Under the pieces are notes generated by a model. That model made no database searches. It was not told where the DNA came from and saw nothing but the letters and a program-made list of their open reading frames with translations. DNA of 64,000 nucleotides, from positions 15,191,450 through 15,255,449 of the forward strand of contig CM074187.1 in the NCBI GenBank assembly GCA_037179385.1, in the 5' to 3' direction. Positions 1-13,100 of the stretch are shown piece after piece (position 1 is the stretch's first letter; each line of letters opens with the position of its first letter). Position numbers and translations under genes: made by a program. Source of the DNA: Holothuria scabra (Eukaryota; Echinodermata; Holothuroidea; Aspidochirotida; Holothuriidae).

Positions 1-1399
1 AGGATCCAGATGGCCAAAAATGGAATTTATGGTAAAAAGACGGATTTTCATGAATTGACATGAATTATGACCCCAAAAAACTTTTGAAATACACTCCAAG
101 CTCACATTTCCTTACAAATTCTGTAGCCAACAACCCACCAAAAGTCTATAACTAGCTTAATGATAGGCTAGATAGAGGCATTTGTTAGCCTACATACTTC
201 CAACCAACAATAAAACACTAGTTTGATCCCCTTAGTGTAGCATTAAAATGCTGCATGATGTTCTCTAATGGAGAATTCATGAAAACTAGGCTTAGTGGCC
301 GAATGTTAAGCACAACATATGCTACATCATGTTATGGTGTTAATTAAACCTCACTGTAAAACTATATTGTACCACAACCAACAACTCTCTTCCTTTTGTT
401 AACTTACTGAGAAATATGAATTGCATAGATTAAAACAAGCATCCAGCAGATTCAATATCAAGAATGACCATTTCGAACAATGCTGGGCCCTGTGAAGGTT
501 AGACTGAAATTGTGGCAGTATCAATCCAGTGTACTGTGCTACTTCTCTACGAAATGTGAACACTATACAGGAGATATGTACTGTTTATTACTACATTGCT
601 ACCTGATGTGTATGATGTCCAGCATAAGTAGCCTGCAATGCACTCTCCTGAGAAGAGAAGGCATGCCAAGCTTAGCATGTCAGTGTACATACAGTACATT
701 TCTTAGAGTACTGGTTGCACTGCTGTGCACGTAGATTCAGGTTTAATGCAACAGTCGCATCAGCCGTAGGAAAAACATAATACCAATTTTACCTCAATGA
801 GCGTTACATACAATGCAACATCATACAATCCAAAAATGTATTATTGCAACAAAAAGTGGAAGCATATACAGCAAAACTAGGGCAGTTGGTAGCTCTGTAC
901 ATGAAGAAAGGGTACAAAACCATGAATACTTGTTTTGTTTTCAAAAGAGTCTCCTGAAATAACAGAGAGACAAATGATCTTTGACAAATAATAAAAGCCT
1001 TGAAGACTGATTGCAGCATAACATGACTGTAAAATAATGGAAGCAAGGGAAACATAACCCACATGAGAGAGATCAGGTAGAGTTTTGCTGTTTTGTATGT
1101 GTGCACGCAAAGTTAGTCATAAGACTTAGAAATGACTTCAAAAACAATATAAACTTACTTCAAAAACAATATATACTCACCAAGTCAATAACAACTGTTC
1201 CTAACTGATAACAGTTTACAGGGTACTGTGGTGTATACCAGCCATAACTGACTCCACTCACTTTAGGTGAGTTTTGGAACTGTTACATTAAGACAAGAGC
1301 ATCAATGATGTCATAGCTTGAGTACCATTTCCCTTAAACACACAATGACTGTTTTGATGGATCAGAACCAAGGAACTGTGTAAATAAAAGTTGTCTAGC
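1..1399. other. no gene recognised (probable intron of the Arkadia-like gene)
   Basis: AT-rich sequence with only short Phe/Leu-rich open frames. No splice-bounded exon, RNA gene or clear repeat boundary was recognised. It lies downstream of exon 5 and upstream of the missing RING exons, so it is probably intronic. Confidence 0.4.
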
Positions 1400-1403
1400 T
1401 TAA

Positions 1404-2890
1404 AGGCCCAGTTCTCTCACCCCAAACAGTACCAATTCTCCTAACCTTCTTACTTAAGTCCCTCCCACAATTGTCTGAAACTTACCCACATCCAGACACA
1501 ATCTCAGTTTATTGCTTCAAGGTGAGTATAGAAAACCTAAATGTATATGGGCAATTACACAGTAAACCAACACAGAATCATCACATATGCATATTTTGTT
1601 TTGTTAATTAGTTCCATATGTTTTATGATGTTCAGGGCTAATCCTTAGATGTACAGAGATAGCCTAAAAAATTTCAACTTGCTCCCTCAATTTTGAAAAA
1701 TATTTCTGTGTAGGCCCTATGGAAAATATAACGGGCGAACATTGACATACTTCAAGAAAAATAATGGGTGTAACACATTGACATACAAAATAGAAATGGC
1801 TATTATCCAGAAAGTTCATTATGTACATACTTTGTGACATTTTCTGAGGATAATATGTAGCAATACTTTATAACTATCCCATTGGGGGCACTCTTTGATC
1901 AATATTAAGCTCAGGAGACAATAAATTGTAAGTGTATGTCAATGTTACACCCGTAATAGAATTATGTTCACCCGTTATAAAAAGTGCTGATAAACTGCAG
2001 GAATAAAAAAATATTTACCCCATACAGTCCTTGCTTTACATACCTAGAGGTTACTATGTCTGTGATAATTGATAATGAACAAGGTAACACCAATTAATGA
2101 TGTTCTCAAGGTAATTTATAATTGTTTGACATACACATGCATCACATAAATGTATGTCAAATATTTTCAAATTTGCTTCATGAGTGCAAGGTTGATCATA
2201 TTTTGATGTTACCTTGTTAATTGTCAACCATCATCAAATCACAACATAAGTTATTGGCAAGGTCCATGTATATGGCAAACTTTTTGAGTTTCAGCATTTT
2301 TCTTATAACGGGCGAACACAATTTCATAACGGGTGTAACATTGACATACATTTATAATTTATAGTCTCCTGAGCTTCATATTGATCATAAGATGATTCCA
2401 CCTGGTTTGTTATGAAGTACTGCTACATATCATCCTATGAAATACCAAAAACTATCCACACGATATACTTTCTGAAAAATAGCATTTTGTATGTTGTATG
2501 TCAATTATGTTACACCCGTTATTTTTCTTGATGTATGTCAATGTTCGCCCGTTACATTTTCCATAGAACCCCTGTAGATTTTTTTTCCAATATTGAGAAA
2601 GCAAGCTGAAAATTTTTAGGCTATGTCTGTGCATCTAAAGATTAGCCTTGAACATAATAAAACACATGAAATTAACATAGAATGGAAATTAACCCTTATG
2701 TGATGCTACTGTGTTGGTTTACTGTGTAATTGCCCATATAATCAAAACACTCTAAGTGCCATTCACGCTGTGTAATATAAGCTTTGGTACTCTGCATTGT
2801 TTGAATTAGCTGTCAATCAAAGAGCTGAGCCAATTGAGAATTTCAGTACCCTGTACCAAAATTGTGGTTTGGGATGAGAGGTTTGGCCCT
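1404..2890. mobile_element. 1.5-kb palindromic TTAA-flanked non-autonomous DNA transposon
   Basis: The element is bounded by TTAA at 1400-1403 and 2891-2894. Its ends (AGGCCCAGTTCTCTCACC and, read inward from the right, AGGGCCAAACCTCTCATCC) are inverted repeats. The whole element folds on itself: blocks around AACGGGCGAACATTGACATA at about 1731, 1975, 2310 and 2545 recur in opposite orientation, with ATTGACATAC motifs between them, down to a centre near 2140. TTAA target duplication fits the Kolobok or piggyBac groups. There is no transposase ORF. Confidence 0.8.
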
Positions 2891-3039
2891 TTAAGACACC
2901 TTGTTACAATGATTACAATATTTTAAGTAATTCTGCTAGAAGTATTCAGTGCTATTTAAACCCCATTTTGTTAATCTTATCAAAATATGATTCTTATGGC
3001 AGTATCATACAAAGCCGAACTGTTAAGGAAAGGCAACAC

Positions 3040-3660
3040 CACATGTGGTCCCTCCCACCACCTGACCCTTTGTGACCTCAAATGACATTTCACATCAGTG
3101 CAATATATAGCTATGATAATCCACTATCCACTGAACACTTGATTGCTTGATTGGAGTATTTGGTTCTTCAAACAACCTCTGACCTTTACAAAAGTTCACT
3201 TTCATGACTGAACAGTAGACTTGGTACCTGTACAAACTGTGATAAGACTCAAACACATTTTGTAGAAGCTCTTGCACAATTCCAAATTCCAAATAACCTT
3301 TGACCTTCCACAATGCAAATATGATGACCTATCTCCTGAACAATCCTTCTAATTTTGATAAGATCTGGAAATATCACACATTAGTTGAAGACTTCAGAAA
3401 GTTTTCACTGTTAGACCTCTCCGACTCCAAATAACCTTTTTCTTCCCAAAAGATCATCTTTCATGCTCCCTTAGCTCAGCCCAAGCCATATATTTGATAA
3501 AAAGTACAGTATCGTTTGGAAAAGGGGGTATGTTGAACAATTTTATTGTTTGACCTCAAAATGACAGCAAATGAACTTTGACCTAACTCAGCAGTAATGC
3601 AGCTAAAACTTTAGGGTAACTTTTCATGACAAATGAAATTGGTATCACCTACTGCTCTGG
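3040..3660 (+). repeat. degenerate copies of the TGACCT satellite
   Basis: Spaced phrases such as TGACCTCAAATGACATTT, CAAATAACCTTTGACCTTCC and CTCCAAATAACCTTTTTCTT match units of the array at 24945-26165, much diverged. No gene was seen in 2895-3861. Confidence 0.6.
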
Positions 3661-3861
3661 ACCCTACTTCATTACCTTCATGAGCATTCAAGTTTGGTTT
3701 TTACAGGGAACTACAGGTACCCTGTAGATGTATGCAACCAGTCACTATGACATGAAGCCCTTATGTGCTCAATGCTACATAAATATATGCTTTGCAAACA
3801 CCAAAATCTGGCATGTACACTAGTTTATTGTGGCAAAAGATTTTGACATAATAATCCTTAC

Positions 3862-4112
3862 TGGAAACTGAGATGCAATTGACGTAACTGCTGTTTCTGT
3901 TAAATCTGGTTCATGTGGCTGACCCTCATGTAGACTGGGATGAGGCCTTGGTACACAGGTGCAAGGTGATGCCAAAGAAAACATAGGTTCATTCCTTGGA
4001 TGTTGTCTCTCAGGAGGCAAGTCAGCAGGCTCTGCTGGTGTTGGTAGAGCTACTGCTGCCGTTGCTGGTGGTGGTGGTGGGAGCACCTCTGTTGGTATCA
4101 CTGACACTGCAT
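3862..4112 (-). CDS. RNF111: Arkadia-like gene, exon 5: proline-rich segment
   Basis: This 251-nt exon has a TTTTTAG acceptor (exon starts at 4112) and a GTAAGG donor (exon ends at 3862), and it completes the Asp codon split with exon 4. It has a run of five prolines followed by Ala/Pro repeats, then a His/Pro-containing stretch. It ends in phase 0. The GGTGGT-type repeat behind the proline run may be length-polymorphic. The next exon must lie left of the window, because no RING-like exon was found in 1-3861. Confidence 0.75.
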
Positions 4113-7100
4113 CTAAAAACAAAGAGAACCATGTCACTTTTGTTCAATTGGTATTTGATGAAACAAATCAAAAGCAGGCTTGCCGAATGCCAACAATGAA
4201 ACTTGTTAGTCTGCCAATATGAATGGAAGCAGAAGCAGAGGCCACATGAGATGACCTGGTTTAATACTAATAACTTGACATTTAAACAAAATATTGCACT
4301 GCATTTAACTTAATCATGTTTAATGTTGATTTTCATGTTCAATTATTTGACAATCATGCATAGGGCATTCTGACTGTTAAGTGCAAGGTTGCATTAAAGC
4401 TTAGAATCTGTATCAGCAACCCTAGTCTAAATAGCACGACACTACCCTCTAGGTACCATGTCAATAACACATATATGGTTTACTGGTGAGATTATGGAAT
4501 GAAAGGTAAAAAAGCAAATGAGCACTCAAATTAAGTTTGCTTCTGAGGTAAAAAAAAATCCTAACCTGTAAGTATAAGAGCTGACCCACCCCCCAACCTA
4601 ATACAAGTTTCCATTTTTACTTGTATAACCCAACAGCATATTTCCCATTTCAAGCATGCAGGTAGTACTCGAAGGGTGATATGATATGAAGAGTGTGCGT
4701 AGGATAAAGCAACAATAATTATACTTGCCAGTTTTAATTAAATTTCAATCCAACGTCTTCAGTCTAATCTAGCCAATAAAATTATGCTCACATGTATGCA
4801 TCTGTTTCAATAGCCTCCATTCATACTCCAAATGAATAAAAAGTCAAGGTAATAATAGTTTCATACAAGGGCACTAAAGAATGAAACTAAGAAAACACGT
4901 AAAACTTGTTTCAGCAAGCTTTTTAAAGGCAGTCAACTCTCACCCAACTCTCACTTACAACTTTTGGCTCAGCTCTTTGATTGACAGCAAATTAAAAAAA
5001 AAAAAAATGGACAGCACTGCAGCTCACATTAAACAACATTTTTAATTTACCATTTTGAGGGTCAGGAAGCCATTTGGCTCATCGAGGACCCTATGCCAGA
5101 GTCAGCATGGATGAACACTGGCGAACTTTGCCTTCTCTTTTCGACTAGTGTTCAGAGGTAACGAGGCAGGAGTGTACTATACTAATTGCTCCCAATCCTG
5201 CTCCCAGGACAGCCATTTAACGCCCCATCTGACAAACGTGAGCGTATACCCATTCTTCAGCCACTTTCCCAAAGGTTGGGTGGGGATGGAGGTTCCTTGC
5301 TCTGCAACACTGCTCAAGAGCTGTACTGAGCAAGCAGATAACTTCCTTAAACAGATAAATACCCAGTTTTGTAATTCACCAATATCTTATGCCCCTCAGC
5401 ATCACTGTGAACAGCAATGCTGAACAAGCTAATTTTTAGACCCCAAAAAATTTCCAAGTGGTGCCACCAGAATTTGATCTGGGGACCTTCAGCATGAAAG
5501 GCAGTATGCTCAAACCACTGAGACAACTCCACCCTCAATGTACTATAATGACAGTGATTTGATTACATATTGGGGTCTAATCACAGACTTCCTATACATG
5601 GACTGAGCATAATGCACGGTACATTGTGGCTACTGTAGTGTGAGAAAAAGCACACTAAGCTATCGTTTTGCATGAAAGTTTGGACTTGCTCAAGTACACC
5701 ACCATATTTTGCAAGAAAGCTGAAATATTTTTGAATATGGCAAGGTAAGGTCAAAATCACTTCACCAATTGCAGGAATATGGTATTGTTTCCCATTCACG
5801 TTTAACTTTTGTTTTAAATATTACAGGGTCGTTCTCAAATCAGATGATTTATAGCTTCACAGCGGCCATCTTGGTGCGCCTTTTTTCTCCCACTCCGTGG
5901 CCACAACCTACAGATGGGACGTACAGGTTACATACTCTGTCCATGTATAAAAGTTCGTGGGTTGAATATACTCACCAGGAAGTAATAAACTGAAACTGTG
6001 TTGGCATAGGGTTGAATTTTAGACAGTTGTAGGAGGGACTTAAGTAAGTACAGTATTGGAACTGTTTGGGGTGGAAGATTAGGCACAACACAACATATAT
6101 ACTGTACTTCATACCATAACCACTCTCCTCATGAATGAAGTATACTTTCTTGTATTCAGTGCATTAATAATACTTTGATCATATGTTAGTAAAGTTGTGA
6201 TCTGTGAATGACCTAACAACAGTTTGACCAATGATGGACTCTGAACCCTATTGTTGTCAACAAGGAGCAAAGTACGAGTGTTTCAAATCAAGATAAAGAT
6301 TGGGGGAATCCTGTTGTGGTAACAAAATGGTGCATATTTGACCAGATCTGCTTGTAAACTGTGTATAACGTTTGTTTCTCCATTGTTTACAGTACCATTT
6401 GTAAATTCGTTTTTCCCAAGCATGTGCTGTTTGTGGAACTATTTCTCAGACGAGTTTACTGGTAGATAGCACTCTCAAAGAAACAAAATATTTTATAAAA
6501 ATTAATTTTCATACTGTCTGAAAAGCAATGGCCTCTGAAATAGTCCCAACAAACCATATCAAAATCAAAGTTGAATTGGAATTAGTTGTACCATCTATTA
6601 GTTGGAAGAACCTGGTTTAAAGTCATAATGACATCTACAATCACATTTCACTATGTAATGTGCACATTCATTCCAGTATGAAAACCTTTCCTTTGTTCCA
6701 TACATCTTGCTGTTCATGATTGCTGAAAGTATTGAAGTCATGTAATATACAACAAAGTCAGCCCACACATTTACTCATACATATAGCAAACACAACAGGC
6801 ATTGCAAATATATAAAGCACGAAGTTCAAAATGTGTGAATACAAGATTGGCACTTCATAACAAATGTGGGAGACACACGTCCGTAGGAATCAAACTTAAT
6901 AACAGGAAATGTGCAGGGATATAAATGCTAATATGAATACATTGCGGTGCTGAATTCCAAACTGATAACCTGCACCTATGACAAAATATCTTTATTCCTT
7001 AGACAACTGGGACTGTCAACCATCTCATTCACAGCTGTGACCAGTTTTAAAGTGCAAAAATGGGACTTGAAAGTTGCTCAATCCATCCTTTTCTAGACTT

Positions 7101-10100
7101 AATTCACATTAATAATTTCCCTACCTCAACTTGTGACTATACTTTCCCCTTGCTACATCCCTTCTGGCCCACACCATGAAGAACCCAAGGGCTCTCTTTA
7201 TCTGTTCAACCCAGGAATCTAATCTCCTGCTACTTGTTTATCAAGCTCATCATGCACTGCTTAGTTGTGTTGCACCCATCGCAAGACCTTCAGGAGGGGT
7301 AAACGCCATGGGGTCCAACCCCTCCCTAGGAAGAAAAATGGGACCACACACCTAACCAATGTCAGCAATAAATATTAAACAAAAGTATTCCTAACTATGA
7401 GGATTATTCATATACCAGGACTATTACAGGGCAGCTGGGGAGGAACTCCCTGAAAGTAAACACCAAATAAGGCAAATCCCTAACTGCTGGGTGGGGCAAA
7501 GATTGAGGATAGAAAATAACTTGCAGGAAGGAAACAAGTCAGCACAAATGAGAGCAATAGAACAATAAATTAAAGGGCTAGGCTTGTAAGAAGTAGGGTG
7601 CTATGCTACACTAAAATTGCATTAAAGGTTAGGTTGGATGGAGCTGAAGTCAAGCCAGTCACAACATTCCTTCTAGTTGTGGCTCATTGGCTTGTTTTCC
7701 CTACTCCACTGCTATTGCTCAGCAACAAGCACAAAGGCAGTAGGTTATGTTTCTAAAGTCTTCCGTACGACCCGGTCAGAACTCCTGACCTTCCAACTGC
7801 AAGTCTAATGCTCTAACCACTTGACCATGGATGAGAGAGCCTAAGCTATGTGCCTACAAGGAAGAGAAGCACAATATTTTTGACTCCTACAAAACCCTAA
7901 ACAAGACTTTATGGTAAGATGTAATTTGCTCAAATTGGGAAAAACAGTCCACTTACATATAAAGATGAAAAACACCTAGCACAAAGACACAGGCTGAACA
8001 GCTTGAAAACAGCTGAGTAAACCTCCACGTGGAAGTTTAAAATTGCAGTGGAATAGTAATGAAGACAAGCAACTAGGTCAGGGCAATGCAAGGATGTGGT
8101 GCTAAAACTATTGCAGGTAGAGGGGGTAGCAAGGGGTCAGTATATGACTGCGATGAGAATAAAAGGATTTACTTCCAGCACACTCTTCACTTTAGAAGGT
8201 TTCTAAACTCATTTTGTACTCCAATTTGACCTGCAACACCTTTGACACAGTGACTACAACAGAACACATCTTTAACGAGCCATGGCATTATGAAATTAGT
8301 ATATGTACTTAAAGGATCCCAATTTCAAGTGTATGTAAAATTTTCATTTGACCTTTAATAAAATACTTGACCTGTGCTAAACTCTTAACTTGCTTTCAGT
8401 TTTATTTCCACAAAATTGATGTGCAAGCATTTTACAGGGGGTTAGTTTCTCACTTTTACATGTAGGTAAAGTGTACTTACCATCATCTGATTCTGTCAGG
8501 TCTACGACCTCTGGTAATGTTCTCTTTCTGGATTTAGAGGGTGTCTTCTTCCTTTTGAGCGACTTTGCTTTGGTTGTCTTTGAGTTTGAAAAGCTGCATG
8601 GAGACCTGTGACAACAAAAGAAAGGATTAAGCAATATACCATCTGATGATTATTTTACTCTAGACTTGAAAATGAAAATTTCATCGACTGTGACAAAATG
8701 AAAGTAAGTAATGGCAGTAAGTTCCCTTTTTAAAGTCTTCGGTATGACCTGGCCAGGACTTTAACTCCCAACATCCTGCCTGCAAGCTGGATGCTCTAAC
8801 CACTGGACCATGCAGTCAGTAAACGTGTGTAAAACAGCATGCCATGCGTTCCCTGCACAGCTATCAGATGGTTTGTTATTTGTTACCAGTTGACCTGAAC
8901 AGAGAGGACATGCAGGCATGTGCAGATATAAACTTTGAACTCATCTGTAATTACTGACTCACCAAGCAGACTGAGAATCTGAGTCACTGCTCAGCTGGAG
9001 TATTTCCACGGAATCATCAGACTCACTATCACTACTGGACAACACTTCCACAGTCAGTGTATCTTTGGATGAAACCTTTCCAGATGCCAGCTGCTGTTGG
9101 TACATACCCAGACCACTGGTACCTGGTTGATCCAAGTCTTCACCAGATGGAGAAGTGGTTGTCACTTTGTTCTCCTGATCTGAGAGGCTCACCACATCTA
9201 ACTCCCTCTCCTCATCGCTAGAGTCAGCAATGGTGGTGACATCACCATTCTGGGATACCGATGGTACTTCAGACCCGATCGTAGCTGTATGGCTGCAAGC
9301 TGAGAAAGTGGATTCTACATCTGAGAAATCCCAAGGTGTTTGGCCCTGACAGTCATCTTTGGTAGATTTTTCTTCTGCATCTTTTTCTGATTTAGCCTCT
9401 TTTGAAGATAGGTCCATTGGCTCCTGAAGGTCCACTGTTGGTACCTCCTGGCTTTGTGTTTCAGTTCCAATCCCCAGGACAGGGTCATGAATAATAGGAT
9501 TTGGTAATTCATCATAATGACCCAAGCAAGGATCACTATCATTCGTAGAGTCTGATATTACCTCGGTGGGTACACTTCTATCTTGGGGTCTTTCAATTAT
9601 TTCATTCTGTTCACTGTTTTCATTGTTCTGGGCAACTACCTCCTGGTCATCAGTGGTACTGTTTTCATTAACCCTGCTAGTTTCTAACTGCAGATTACCC
9701 TCATCCACAGGTATATCTATATCATCATCCTCTGGGCCAAATCCCCTGGAATCTGAAAAACTGTGTGGTAACCACATGGACATAGCATGCCCTGGATCAT
9801 CTAATGACATAAAACTGTTTAGGTCATCACTTGCTGAAAAGAAGTCATCAGACTGTCTATCATGGCGAGACCCCAAGTCTCTCATGTTTTCAGGTGGTCG
9901 AGACTGAAAGTCTTCCTGACTTGCCGGTAAGGTGGTACAAGGCCCCAGGGGAAACCGGTTCATGGTATCCCTGAAGATCTGAGACTGAAGAGCATGGATG
10001 GCATTTTCACATTCTAATAGGCCAGCATGGGTGGAAATTTGGCCTTGCAGGTTGCCAGATCCCCTGTAGTTTACCACATTAAGTCCATCCTGACTTCGGT

Positions 10101-13100
10101 CATTCCCACAGTAGTCTCTGTGTCTATCTCCATCTGTAAGGCAAACAGAAAATACAACTTTGTTAGCCTCATGATATGATCGCATTTACATATCATAATG
10201 AAATCGAAACAAACACTGCATTGTATGTGAATAGCTTTTTTAAAATAATACCTGTTAGTTTGATATTATAAACTATGAAGTCCTAACTTAGATATTGTAC
10301 AAGGAAGCCAAAATATGAAAGAATACATACATGGAACAGAATGGCACATGAATGTTGAACACAGAGTGAAAATTTAAGTGTGATCTAGTCCCATTTTTAA
10401 AGTACTAAGGATACAAAAAGGGAAGCCTCTGCTGGCAGGGTTAACACGATACTATATAATTTAGCAGACAGTAAAGTATTGGTGTGACAGAGAAAGAAAG
10501 CAGATCGTAGGACATCCTCTGCTGGTAAAGGTCATGGTGTTACCACTTTGCCAGATAGTAAGTATGGGTATAAAAATGGTATAAATAGGATTATGGGAGC
10601 TGGTTAAGGACCAAAATAGACACAATGTTTCAAACAAGTGCACTACATTCAGTACTGTTTTATCAGTAGGACAAACACATTACTGGTGTTACTTACTGGA
10701 ACAAACATACATTTTGCCTTTCCATCAGTATGTTTAAATGGGCATGCTCTATGTTGCACAAGCAACAAACAGATCATGTCTATTTTCTGTAACATCACAA
10801 GGATTTAGTACACAGGCCTCATATGAAATCATGTGTGTTGTATTTTACAAGGGACAACCCCTTTCAACTAGTTAAGATTCATAACCAGCAAAAATGCAAT
10901 GTTTAATATAGTAACATGGAAAATTCCTACACAGCTTGAACTACAGCTATAGGAAACCAAATAATCCAGTGCAACTTCTTGATTTATGTTATTAAAACAA
11001 CAAAGTGGACTTGGACAAAAAAAAAAAACACATTCTCCAAAAAAATATTTTTTAATTTTCAATGCCAACTCACTAATTTATAAAAGACTTTCACACAGAA
11101 CCATAGCAGACGGCCATGTTGGTGCGCCTTTTCTCACACTACAGTGCAGTACACTACAGTAGGGTCAATTTACCGTGCAGTATGCTCTGTCCATGTACAG
11201 TATAGGAAGTCCATGGGCAGCACCCACAGGCTTTCCAGTTATAAGTCACTAGACTGCTTTCTAAACTCCACATTGTTTATGCAAAGCATCACATACAATG
11301 TCAGTGAGGCTCAATTTTATGTCTTTGGACTGAATCAACCTACGAATTCAACTCATAGTTCCTGTGTAAGAAGTGGATGCTCAGTCTAAAACAGCCACTT
11401 GGTTGGTTAGTAGGAATTAGAGGTAAGGAAGGGGCAAACTACATTTGAACACCTGTAACAGCTGGTGGGACAACTAATTATCACACCAAAGATGCAATGC
11501 TGCAGTAAGATGCTGTCCAACTTTAACATCTGGCTTGGTGTGTTACTGTTAAGAACCTACAGCACTAAATAATGTAAGCACTTAATAAAATCTCTCCCCT
11601 CCCCTCACCCTTACTGGTGGGGAAATTTTATTTCCAGTATTACAACCTGCATCAGGTCTTGCTTTCTATGGAAAGTGAGCTATTATGATAGGTTTTTATT
11701 CATCTCAACTGAAATTCATACAGACTGTGAAACACTTGCCACAAATATGGAATGCACCAGTCTTGGAAATAATAAAGTACAACACAGTTCCCCTATTGTA
11801 CACTTTTTTCCCTCGTATTCTCTTTACAAAAAGCCAGCTGCTATACAACAGGCTCATCCATTTCAGAGTGTATAGCATTAATAACAAGGCTACAAAAGGT
11901 TCTGGTAATGTACATAGTTAAGTGACAAGCAATAGCTCCACTTCTTATGCTTTGTCAAAATCATTTTGAAAAAAAAAATTGCCCAATTATGACCAAATTT
12001 GGTACACAATTCATAACCTTGAAGAATGATATTTGGTATGTTACTGTGCCTCATCCCCATGGAAAGCATTTAAACAGAAAGACCACATACATAAACCACA
12101 AACAGATGTGCATGTGTGCTTGAAAAGTAGTAACATATTATCAACAAAAGAAATTGAATCTGAATTGTGTTCATTTAGCATTTACAATATCAAAAGGAGA
12201 GAAATTAATGTTCTACAGAGTTTTCAACTAGTTTCAAATTATTTCACCAGTCTAGAGTTCTTCCTACGTAGCTAAGCTTTAGGGTTACTTATAGCACAGT
12301 CTGTAGCCATGTTCATTCATGGCTCTATTTTAGTACCAGTAGTAACATTGTGCAGAGAGTTCCATTACCTATGTACAGTATGCTCCTGTTGTAGAATTAC
12401 TTGCAGATACTGCTTTCTCCACTTCGATTAAACATCACCAACCATGCTTACATTGCATATTCATGACCTCCTTTTTCCCACCAATGGCTTCTGACTAAGG
12501 TCAAAGCAAAGACATTTAATATGTGGGTTTTCCCCTTCAGAAGAACCGGACAGCTGGTGGTACATTTAATAACATGTCAAACATCCAAATTTCTTTTTCA
12601 TAACATTGTGCACCGACGGCAGCGATCATGCCATGCACACACTTCTCTCAATAATCATGCAAGTTTTAAATGGTACATGGAGGAATATCCCAACCTGCTG
12701 GCTATACATGGTGGTAAAAATTAAAATCTTTTACATTGCTATAAAAATTTATCTAGACCCTGATCTTTTAACCAAAGGCTCTCACAAAATAGTTTGAAAG
12801 GGTGCAAACAGTGCTGTTACATAACCAGCAATCATTTCTTTGGTAATCTTGTAAAAGCATCTTCAATAGAACTACACTACATTTGTCTTGGGAATTTATC
12901 AATGCAAAACCTGAAATTTGTAGAATGATGAAAGGGAAAGCAAGTTTTGTAATTCATGACAAAACTCAAGCAAATAATCAGTGGCTTTTATAAAATGCTG
13001 CTTATACAATAAGATTTCAGTACAACACTCTTACACACACAATTCCCTTTACCAACAACAGAACTCCTGTTCCCTATTCCTGAGGACATAACCCTCTCCA

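Larger units (their letters stand above)
4113..8480. other. intron 4 of the Arkadia-like gene, repeat-rich
   Basis: This lies between exons 5 and 4. At 4925-5010 is a single arm (TTTAAAGGCAGTCAACTCTC) related to the TTAA element at 1404. Other repeats listed separately are at 5455, 5586 and 7628. The remaining stretches, including 5990-7600, show nothing recognisable. Confidence 0.6.

Noticed and set aside
804..1106. 100-codon minus-strand frame
   Set aside because: Two overlapping frames of hydrophobic, low-information composition and no splice signals.
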